This document shows positions 15,240 to 20,250 of a stretch of DNA of 20,489 nucleotides, piece after piece. Below the pieces are notes generated by a model. It searched no databases. It saw only the letters and a list, made by a program, of their open reading frames with translations, and was not told where the DNA came from. Origin of the DNA: Pelagibius sp036570545. Lineage in GTDB: Bacteria; Pseudomonadota; Alphaproteobacteria; Kiloniellales; Kiloniellaceae. Position numbers and translations under genes: made by a program. Within the stretch, counting starts at the first letter, position 1; each line of letters begins with the position of its first letter. The DNA lies in NCBI GenBank assembly GCA_036570545.1, contig DATCXZ010000081.1, positions 1 through 20,489 of the forward strand, read 5' to 3'.

Positions 15240-16022
15240 ATGCTGAAAGGAAAGACCGCCCTGGTCACCGGCTCGACCAGCGGCATCGGACAGGGCATTG
15301 CCGAGGCGCTGGCCGCCCAGGGCGCCAACGTCATCCTCAATGGCTTCGGCGAGGCCGCGGCGATCGAGAAGCTGCGCGCCGCCATCGCCGCCGAGCACGG
15401 CGTGACGGTCGACCACGACGGCGCCGACATGTCGAAGCCGGCGGAGATCGCCCGCATGGTGAAGGAGGCCGAGGCGAAATTCGGCGCCGTCGACGTGCTG
15501 GTGAACAATGCCGGCATCCAGTATGTCGCACCGATCGAGGCGTTCCCTGACGATCGCTGGGACGCCATCATCGCCATCAACCTCTCGGCCGCCTTCCATG
15601 CCACCAAGGCCGCGCTGCCCGCGATGCGCAAGAAGGGCTGGGGCCGCGTCATCAACATCGCCTCGGCGCACGGGCTTGCCGCCTCGCCCGAGAAGTCGGC
15701 CTACGTCGCAGCCAAGCACGGCATCATCGGCCTCACCAAGGTGACGGCGCTGGAGACGGCGGGCGCCGGCATCACCTGCAACGCCATCTGCCCGGGCTGG
15801 GTGCTGACGCCGCTGGTGAAGAAGCAGATCGAGGACCGCGCCAAGGCCGAGAACAGGAGCTATGAGGCGGCGCGGCTGGAACTGGTCGAGGAGAAGACGC
15901 CGTCGAAGGACTTCTCGACGCCGGAGCAGATCGGCGGCCTCGCCGTCTTCCTCTGCTCGCCCGCGGCCGACCAGATGACCGGAGCGCCACTGTCCATCGA
16001 CGGCGGCTGGATAGCGCAGTAG
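15240..16022 (+). CDS. bdhA: D-3-hydroxybutyrate dehydrogenase (SDR family)
   Basis: This cytosolic NAD-dependent short-chain dehydrogenase oxidises D-3-hydroxybutyrate to acetoacetate, as in polyhydroxybutyrate breakdown. I prefer the ATG at 15240 over the one at 15231. It gives 260 residues beginning MLKGKTALVTGSTSGIG, the length and N-terminus of the Pseudomonas fragi enzyme. With that start the catalytic residues fall at N114, S142, Y155 and K159, and the substrate-carboxylate ligands at Q94, H144, K152 and Q196, which is the P. fragi numbering as I recall it. The ribosome binding site is poor for either start. All key residues are intact and the C-terminal SIDGGWIAQ is typical. It lies 58 bp after the AEC carrier, which could import or export a related acid. 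Confidence 0.93.
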   Translation: MLKGKTALVTGSTSGIGQGIAEALAAQGANVILNGFGEAAAIEKLRAAIAAEHGVTVDHDGADMSKPAEIARMVKEAEAKFGAVDVLVNNAGIQYVAPIEAFPDDRWDAIIAINLSAAFHATKAALPAMRKKGWGRVINIASAHGLAASPEKSAYVAAKHGIIGLTKVTALETAGAGITCNAICPGWVLTPLVKKQIEDRAKAENRSYEAARLELVEEKTPSKDFSTPEQIGGLAVFLCSPAADQMTGAPLSIDGGWIAQ

Positions 16023-16063
16023 CGGCAGGGGCGGTCGCAACAGCGGTTCCGCCAACTCCGTTC

Positions 16064-16146
16064 GTCACCCTCGGGCTTGACCCGAGGGTCCAGGGGAAAC
16101 GACGAAGCGGTCGCCCTGGATGCTCGGCTCGGTGGCCGAGCATGAC
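16064..16146. repeat. Inverted pair of REP-like palindromes after bdhA
   Basis: Copy A (16064-16095) has ACCCTCGGG and CCCGAGGGT around CTTGA. Copy B (16114-16146), on the opposite strand, has a 9-bp palindrome of ATGCTCGGC and GCCGAGCAT around six bases. Both copies share the outer frame GTCA at one end and CCAGGG at the other, so they are the same repeat facing each other across an 18-bp spacer. This matches the mirrored REP pairs common in alphaproteobacterial intergenic DNA. Confidence 0.8.
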
Positions 16147-16184
16147 AATTGAGAAATGGCGAGGGTGGAGCGCCCCACAAACAA

Positions 16185-16210
16185 GAAGGCCCGCCGTTGG
16201 GCGGGCCTTC
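16185..16210 (-). terminator. Hairpin terminator between bdhA and the peroxiredoxin gene
   Basis: GAAGGCCCGCC (16185-16195) and GGCGGGCCTTC (16200-16210) form a perfect 11-bp stem with a four-base loop. On the minus strand it is followed by TTGTTTGT, so it best serves the peroxiredoxin gene ending at 16236, while blocking readthrough from bdhA. Confidence 0.8.
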
Positions 16211-16235
16211 AAATCATTTGGCGATGCCGATCCGG

Positions 16236-16790
16236 TTACGCCGCCGCCACCTTCTCGCCGAGCACCTCGTCGGTGATCTTCTCGAGAATGTTCTGCGGCG
16301 AGGACTCGCCGTAGGGGTCGGTCTCGCAGTTGTCGGAGAAGCCGGGCTCCTCGAACCAGGCCTTCACCACGCCATCGTCGATGACGGCGGCGTAGCGCCA
16401 GGAGCGCATGCCGAAGCCGAGGTTGTCCTTGCAGACCAGCATGCCCATCTTGCGGGTGAACTCGCCGGAGCCGTCGGGAATGAGCTTGATGTTGTTCAGG
16501 CCCTGCTGCTTGCCCCAGGCATTCATCACGAAGGCGTCGTTCACCGAGAGACAGTAGATCTCGTCGATGCCTTTGGTCTGGAACTCCGGATAGAGCTTGT
16601 CGAAATCCGGGAGCTGGTAGGTCGAGCAGGTCGGCGTGAAGGCGCCGGGCAGCGAGAACAGCACCACGCGCTTGCCCTTGAAGTAGTCGTCGGTGGTCTT
16701 GTTCTCCCAGCGGAAGGGATTCGGGCCTTCGACGGATTCGTCGCGCACGCGGGTACGGAAGGTAACGGGGGGAAGCTTTCGGCCAATCAT
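16236..16790 (-). CDS. Peroxiredoxin, Prx5-like
   Basis: This thiol peroxidase reduces hydrogen peroxide and organic hydroperoxides. The start is the ATG at 16790 because AGGAG (16797-16801) lies six bases upstream; an ATG two codons earlier abuts that site. The 184 residues carry the Prx5 active site PGAFTPTCSTYQLP with peroxidatic C55, and R129 in GMRSWRYA completes the active site. Other cysteines are C80, C120 and C155, and the resolving partner is uncertain. The protein ends without the glutaredoxin domain found in Prx5-Grx hybrids, so an external thiol donor is needed. The C-terminal extension around FEEPGFSDNCETDPYGESSP is characteristic of the bacterial Prx5 group. The upstream region has two tight dyads suggesting regulation. 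Confidence 0.93.
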   Translation of the reverse strand: MIGRKLPPVTFRTRVRDESVEGPNPFRWENKTTDDYFKGKRVVLFSLPGAFTPTCSTYQLPDFDKLYPEFQTKGIDEIYCLSVNDAFVMNAWGKQQGLNNIKLIPDGSGEFTRKMGMLVCKDNLGFGMRSWRYAAVIDDGVVKAWFEEPGFSDNCETDPYGESSPQNILEKITDEVLGEKVAAA

Positions 16791-16866
16791 ATGCATCTCC
16801 TATAGGCGAACAGGGAACTCCTGCGCCGGGGCCACAAAGAAGCCTGTTCCAGCGCTTTGCTTGCTA

Positions 16867-16908
16867 ATTGGAATTACTCCAATGTACTATGTTGCACTGC
16901 AATATCAA
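16867..16908 (-). promoter_or_regulatory. Predicted promoter with two dyads upstream of the peroxiredoxin
   Basis: On the minus strand TTGATA (16903-16908) and TACATT (16881-16886) are 16 bp apart. Between them is the perfect dyad TTGCACTGCAA (16892-16902). Overlapping the -10 and start region is a second dyad, ATTGGA/TCCAAT with a 5-bp centre (16867-16883). The placement over core elements suggests repressor or redox-regulator operators. The dyads are seen; the roles are inferred. Confidence 0.4.
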
Positions 16909-16962
16909 GAGGCGGCGGCGAATTTTTCTGTGGAAGAAATGCCTACCGAGACTCCGAGGCCA

Positions 16963-16988
16963 CAGGCTTCAGGCCCAGGCTTCAGGCG
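16963..16988. repeat. 13-bp tandem repeat at the stop codon of the DUF6644-like gene
   Basis: CAGGCTTCAGGCC (16963-16975) is followed at once by CAGGCTTCAGGCG (16976-16988), 12 of 13 bases identical. The second unit contains the stop codon (16982-16984). The duplication leaves the reading frame intact because translation ends first. Confidence 0.75.
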
Positions 16989-17470
16989 AGGTAGGCGATG
17001 AAGCGGCCGCAGAGGATCACGCCGAGCCAGAGCACGAGCGACAAGGCGGCGGCCGCCTTCAGGCGCGGCCCGGGCTCGGCGGCGAGGCCGGGCACCCGCG
17101 CCAGCACCCAGTCGGGATGGCGACGCAGCAGCACCGCGTTCACCACCGCGGCGGCGAGGAGGGCGAGCTTCACCAGGAAGACCGGCGTGGTGGCGTACTT
17201 GGTGGCGCTCACCGCGAAGAGCAGGAGGCCGGCGGTCACCGCCAGCGCCAGGCCTGCTGCCGCCACCGGCTGCAGCACCCGCGCCAGCAGGTGCAGCGGC
17301 ACGCCGCGCCAGGCGCCGAGCAGGCGCAGATCGAGCGGCGCAATGGCGCCGAACAGCAGGGCGATGCCGGCGATATGGGCGGTGTTCACCAGCGGGTAGA
17401 CCCAGCGCGATGCCCGCAGCGCGGCCACCGGCTCCAGGTTCTGCAGCGCCGCCAGCGCGTCGGCCAGCAT
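16982..17470 (-). CDS. Multi-helix membrane protein, DUF6644-like
   Basis: This 162-residue inner-membrane protein has four to five hydrophobic segments. An N-terminal ASRWVYPLVNTAHIAGIALLF has a histidine in the helix. Two middle helices follow (LLARVLQPVAAAGLALAVTA, and FLVKLALLAAAVVNAVLLR), with a C-terminal AAALSLVLWLGVILCGRF. It resembles the uncharacterised DUF6644 family by layout and by its pairing with a DUF6152-like gene; I make this call from memory of the families. The ATG at 17470 follows the upstream stop by five bases, so the two genes are an operon. The helix histidine, and arginines near membrane edges, recall cytochrome or copper-type membrane proteins, but no heme ligand pair is certain. 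Function is unknown. Confidence 0.7.
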   Translation of the reverse strand: MLADALAALQNLEPVAALRASRWVYPLVNTAHIAGIALLFGAIAPLDLRLLGAWRGVPLHLLARVLQPVAAAGLALAVTAGLLLFAVSATKYATTPVFLVKLALLAAAVVNAVLLRRHPDWVLARVPGLAAEPGPRLKAAAALSLVLWLGVILCGRFIAYLA

Positions 17471-17475
17471 CCCGG

Positions 17476-17868
17476 CTAGTTGCGGTCCGGATAGAGGTTG
17501 TAGACCTTGCCGTCGATGATCACCCGCTCGGCCTTCACCAGCTTCTCGGAGTGATCGGCTGAGCGGGCGCCGGAGATCGTCACCTCGCGGCCGACCGCCA
17601 GCATCTCGTCCGTCAGGCCGGCCTGCTCGTTGCGCCAGGGCTGGCCGACCTCGACGGTCCAGACCTCGCCCTCCGCATCCACCGTCAGCACGCCGTGCGG
17701 GTTGCCGAGCTGCACCGTCTCGATGATGCCGGTAAGCTCGAAGTTGCCGTCCTCGGCCCAGCGCCAGCCGTGGTGGGCGAGGGCGCCGCGCAGGCCCGCC
17801 GGGCCGAACAGCGCAGCCGCAAGGGCGACCGGGCCGCCCAGGATGAAAAAGCTACGCCGCGTCAGCAT
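17476..17868 (-). CDS. Small Tat-exported protein, DUF6152-like
   Basis: This 130-residue protein is probably exported folded. The N-terminus MLTRRSFFILGGPVALAAA is a twin-arginine (Tat) signal with RRSFF followed by a hydrophobic stretch, and cleavage probably falls after the alanine of GALA, before HHGW. The mature part begins with HHGWRWAEDGNFELTGIIE and contains LGNPHGVLTVDAEGEVWTVEVG, then the block VGREVTISGARS. This is a small beta-rich, OB-like layout typical of DUF6152 proteins. Tat export often signals a bound cofactor or metal, and the HH pair at the mature N-terminus and the NPHG histidine are possible ligands. That is inference. A strong ribosome site (GGGGGAGGA, six bases before the ATG at 17868) implies good expression. 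It leads the two-gene operon with the DUF6644-like membrane protein. Confidence 0.75.
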   Translation of the reverse strand: MLTRRSFFILGGPVALAAALFGPAGLRGALAHHGWRWAEDGNFELTGIIETVQLGNPHGVLTVDAEGEVWTVEVGQPWRNEQAGLTDEMLAVGREVTISGARSADHSEKLVKAERVIIDGKVYNLYPDRN

Positions 17869-17943
17869 CTGCCGTCCTCCCCCTTGCCGCCTCCGGCTTG
17901 CGGCGCGCGGCGCGTGTCGCCGCGGAAGCCGCCGTTCCGGCCT

Positions 17944-18005
17944 AGATCGGATCGTGGTCAGACGGAACCGCGGCGCGGTTCCGTCTGACCACGTGAATCC
18001 GATCT
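17944..18005. repeat. Large intergenic palindrome (long hairpin)
   Basis: A perfect 19-bp inverted repeat (17953-17971 with 17975-17993, three-base loop) is extended by a further 9-bp pair, AGATCGGAT (17944-17952) and ATCCGATCT (17997-18005), with only a three-base bulge. The outer arm runs into the 31-bp segment shared with 1154-1184. The structure is symmetrical, has no T tract and lies upstream of the DUF6152 operon start, so it is a repeat element rather than a terminator. Confidence 0.85.
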
Positions 18006-18017
18006 ACTTCAAAAGGG

Positions 18018-18081
18018 TAGAGCAGATTCACAGGGTCGGTGGATCGCCTCCGGCGATTCCCTCCGACCCTGATCTGCTCTA
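18018..18081. repeat. Second intergenic hairpin repeat adjoining the first
   Basis: TAGAGCAGAT (18018-18027) and ATCTGCTCTA (18072-18081) form a 10-bp outer stem. Inside, AGGGTCGG pairs with CCGACCCT, and GGATCGCC nearly pairs with GGCGATTCC. The left arm belongs to the 31-bp repeat shared with 1154-1184, so that shared block bridges this hairpin and the previous one. Confidence 0.75.
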
Positions 18082-18327
18082 GGATGTAGGGCGCCCGCCG
18101 CGGATTGCCATGCAGACGGGATTGCGCCGCCGAGTCGGGCACCAGATGCCCCCGCTCAATGAAAACTGCGGCGTCGAAGGCGGATTCATACCCCACGCAA
18201 GACCAGAGCAAGTCGCTACCAAGTGAATCAGCACCTTGAAATGGCTGGGGTTTCGGCTTTTGCTGCGGCGGCCGCTGCGTTAAGCATCTTGTTAACCATT
18301 TATTAGGAGTTCGAGATTAATTTTAGA

Positions 18328-18446
18328 CACAGACGGGCCGGTGAGCCCACCCCGGGTCCTCCCGACCGTCTTTCGGATGTTTATCCGTTCCTTGTAACGC
18401 CTCCCTGTTAAACTTGCCGCCGGGTTCGCCCGGCGGTTTTTTCTTT
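18328..18446 (+). ncRNA. Candidate small RNA with anti-SD loop and intrinsic terminator
   Basis: No protein gene lies upstream of the strong plus-strand terminator at 18417-18446, so a non-coding transcript is the simplest explanation. The region folds into several local hairpins. One is AGACGG with CCGTCT around a GC-rich core. Another is CGGAT-GTTT-ATCCG (18374-18387). A third is TAAC with GTTA, which displays a CCTCCC-containing loop complementary to Shine-Dalgarno sequences, as seen in many alphaproteobacterial small RNAs. A weak promoter (TTAACC 18292-18297, ATTAAT 18316-18321, 18-bp spacer) would start transcription near 18328, giving about 120 nt. I do not recognise a named family. Confidence 0.4.
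18417..18446 (+). terminator. Strong intrinsic terminator with no upstream gene
   Basis: CCGCCGGG (18417-18424), a TTCG tetraloop, CCCGGCGG (18429-18436), then TTTTTTCTTTT. This is a textbook plus-strand Rho-independent terminator. The nearest plus-strand protein gene upstream ends at 16022, with the divergent operon in between, so it implies a local transcript. Confidence 0.92.
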
Positions 18447-18459
18447 TGCATCGCTGTAC

Positions 18460-18468
18460 TTATCCACA
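18460..18468 (+). other. Exact DnaA-box sequence
   Basis: TTATCCACA matches the DnaA-box consensus at all nine positions. It lies in a gene-free region with an AT-rich patch at about 18280-18327. A single box can be chance or a DnaA-titration or regulatory site. Neighbouring genes are not those usually found at alphaproteobacterial chromosome origins. Confidence 0.3.
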
Positions 18469-18628
18469 GTTTCTGCTTGGCGGGTGAATCCCGGGATGCC
18501 GGGAGGCGCTGCAGGCGGTGCGCGCCGCATCCGGCGACGGAAGCAAGAGCGGCGGCGGAATTCCGCGGATGACAGCGCTTTCTCGACCGGCCCCCGCTAA
18601 CCATCGGTTGGTATTAACGATTCTCCAC

Positions 18629-18741
18629 TTGACCCTCTCCAGTCACCTGCCTACTGTTCCCCGCAGGCAAGTTGACAGGGTAGGACTCAAACAAGGGGAG
18701 GGGCCACGATCCACCAGGATCGAAGGCCCTCCTTCATTTTT
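18629..18741 (+). ncRNA. Candidate structured transcript or leader ending in a terminator
   Basis: A first stem is formed by ACCCT (18632-18636) with AGGGT (18677-18681), GTCA with TGAC and CCTGC with GCAGG, interrupted by two asymmetric bulges. A second, strong stem pairs GGAGGGGCC (18697-18705) with GGCCCTCC (18725-18732), continues as CGATCC-ACCA-GGATCG inside, and is followed by TTCATTTTT. That last part is a good intrinsic terminator with no gene upstream. Alternatively TTGACC (18629-18634) and TACTGT (18652-18657), 17 bp apart, are a promoter, giving a shorter RNA of about 75 nt. The terminator is well supported; RNA extent and function are not. Confidence 0.4.
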
Positions 18742-18760
18742 AGGCCCTTCTTCTTCTGTT

Positions 18761-18780
18761 CGTCCAATAACGGACGTTTT
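18761..18780 (+). terminator. Short hairpin with T run
   Basis: CGTCC (18761-18765) and GGACG (18772-18776) with a six-base loop are followed by TTTT and, five bases on, TTTTT. It is a weak intrinsic terminator, possibly a backup for the structure ending at 18741. Confidence 0.45.
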
Positions 18781-18797
18781 CTAGACTTTTTCTAATG

Positions 18798-18860
18798 TAA
18801 AATCCCGCGGTGATTTAGCTGGGCCGCCGCGCGACTACTTGTCCGCGCTGCCCCGCTGTT
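18798..18860 (+). promoter_or_regulatory. metY promoter and leader with a weak SAM-II-like element
   Basis: TAAAAT (18798-18803) is a good -10; no clear -35 is visible. The predicted start near 18810 gives a leader of about 138 nt. At the very start of that leader CGCGG (18806-18810) pairs with CCGCG (18827-18831) around a 16-base loop opening TGATTTA. This resembles the first stem and loop start of SAM-II riboswitches, which control this gene type in alphaproteobacteria. The conserved 3' GCTAAA and the TTGCA of the loop are missing, so the match is partial and may be chance. A CCCGC/GCGGG hairpin follows directly. Confidence 0.22.
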
Positions 18861-18947
18861 GCGGCGGGATTCCGGCTGCGCCGTCCTTTCGGCTTTCGTG
18901 TAAGCTGCCGGCTCTCGAGAAGAGACGCGCGGGTCGAGGAGACTGCC

Positions 18948-20243
18948 GTGGCGGATGCCAAGTTCCTGAAGTTCGACACCCTGGCCCTGCACGCCGGCCA
19001 GCAGCCGGATGCCGCGACCGGCGCGCGGGCGGTGCCGATCTACCAGACGACCTCCTACGTGTTCCGCGACACCGACCAGGCTGCTGCGCTGTTCAACCTG
19101 GAGCGCGCCGGCCACATCTACAGCCGCATCTCCAACCCGACGGTGGCGGTGCTGGAGGAGCGCATCGCGGCGCTGGAGCACGGCGTCGCCGCCCTCGCGA
19201 CGGGCTCCGGCCATGCCGCTCTGCATCTCGCCATCGCGACGCTGATGGGTCAGGGCGGGCACATCGTCGCCTCGTCGTCGCTCTACGGCGGCTCGATCAA
19301 CCTCTTCACCCACACCCTGCCGCGCTTCGGGATCACCACGAGTTTCGTGAAGCCGCGCGACGTCGACGGCTTCCGCAACGCGATCCGGCCTGAGACGCGC
19401 CTCGTCTTTGCCGAGGGCCTGGGCAATCCGGGGCTCGAGGTGCTCGACATCCCGGCGGTGGCCGAGATGGCGCACGCGGCCGGACTGCCGCTGCTCATCG
19501 ACAGCACCTTCGCGACACCTTACCTCTGCCGTCCGGTCGAACTGGGCGCCGACCTGGTGCTGCACTCGGCGACCAAGTGGCTCGGCGGCCACGGCCTCGC
19601 CCTCGGCGGCCTGCTGGTCGATGGCGGCCGCTTCGATTGGGAAGCGAGCGGCAAGTTCGAGACCCTGACCGAGCCCTATGCCGGCTACCACGGCATCGAC
19701 TTCGCCGAGGAGTTCGGCCCGCAGGCCTTTGCCATGCGGGCGCGCGCGGAAGGCCTGCGCGACTTCGGTGCCGTCATGGCGCCGCAGAATGCCTTCTACA
19801 TCCTGCAAGGCGTCGAGACGCTGCCGCTGCGCATGGAGCGCCACATGGCCAACACCCTGAAGGTGCTCGACATCCTGCAGGGCGAGAACGCCGTCTCCTG
19901 GGTGCTGCACCCGGACCTGCCCGACCATCCCGACCACGCGCTCGGCAGGAAGCTGATGCCCAGGGGCTGTGGCTCCATCGTTTCCTTCGGCGTGAAGGGC
20001 GGTCGCAAGGCAGGGGCGAAATTCATCGAGGCCTGCCGCCTCGCCTCGCATCTCGCCAACGTCGGCGACGCCAAGACGCTGGTGATCCATCCGGCCAGCA
20101 CCACGCACCAGCAGATGACCGCGGAGCAGCTTCAGGCGTCCGGCGTCGGCGAGGACATGGTCCGCCTCTCGGTAGGCCTCGAGGATCCCGACGACATCGC
20201 CGCCGACCTGCGCCAGGCGCTGCGGGCCTCGCAGAAGGACTGA
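18948..20243 (+). CDS. metY: O-acetylhomoserine sulfhydrylase / aminocarboxypropyltransferase
   Basis: This PLP-dependent enzyme makes homocysteine from O-acetylhomoserine and sulfide, for methionine synthesis. The GTG start at 18948 has GAGGAG six bases upstream. The 431 residues fit MetY (about 425-440), which is longer than MetB/MetZ. Landmarks are the N-terminal FDTLALHAGQQPDAATGARA, IYQTTSYVF, and YSRISNPTVAVLEERIAALE with a phosphate-binding Tyr-x-Arg. LATGSGHAALHLA and DSTFATPYLCRP come next, then the PLP lysine K210 in LHSATKWLGGHG. The C-terminal HPASTTHQQM and VRLSVGLEDPDDI blocks are also typical. The unusually long insertion typical of MetY (DYHGIDF-like, here AGYHGIDFAEEFG) is present. 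It may share a transcript with the hydrolase starting seven bases downstream. Confidence 0.93.
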   Translation: MADAKFLKFDTLALHAGQQPDAATGARAVPIYQTTSYVFRDTDQAAALFNLERAGHIYSRISNPTVAVLEERIAALEHGVAALATGSGHAALHLAIATLMGQGGHIVASSSLYGGSINLFTHTLPRFGITTSFVKPRDVDGFRNAIRPETRLVFAEGLGNPGLEVLDIPAVAEMAHAAGLPLLIDSTFATPYLCRPVELGADLVLHSATKWLGGHGLALGGLLVDGGRFDWEASGKFETLTEPYAGYHGIDFAEEFGPQAFAMRARAEGLRDFGAVMAPQNAFYILQGVETLPLRMERHMANTLKVLDILQGENAVSWVLHPDLPDHPDHALGRKLMPRGCGSIVSFGVKGGRKAGAKFIEACRLASHLANVGDAKTLVIHPASTTHQQMTAEQLQASGVGEDMVRLSVGLEDPDDIAADLRQALRASQKD

Positions 20244-20250
20244 GCGCGGC

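Noticed and set aside
16064..16146. Possible CRISPR or att-type repeats
   Set aside because: There are only two palindromic units, in inverted orientation with a single short spacer. This fits a REP pair, not an array or integration site.
17944..18005. Large hairpin as an intrinsic terminator
   Set aside because: No T tract follows on either strand, and the flanking operon starts here rather than ends.
17942..18211. 89-aa minus-strand frame over the hairpin repeats
   Set aside because: Its C-terminal half is simply translation of the palindromic elements, with no ribosome site. Best explained as repeat-derived noise.
18280..18296. CtrA binding site TTAA-N7-TTAA
   Set aside because: The observed spacing is eight bases rather than seven, so it was kept only as a minor remark within the DnaA-box finding.
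18323..18604. 93-aa minus-strand frame opposite the candidate small RNA
   Set aside because: Its lysine/proline-rich segment is the antisense of the terminator, and no family or ribosome binding site is seen.
18672..18677. TTGACA as a -35 promoter element
   Set aside because: No -10-like sequence lies 15-19 bp downstream; the TTGAC is better explained as part of the hairpin arm.
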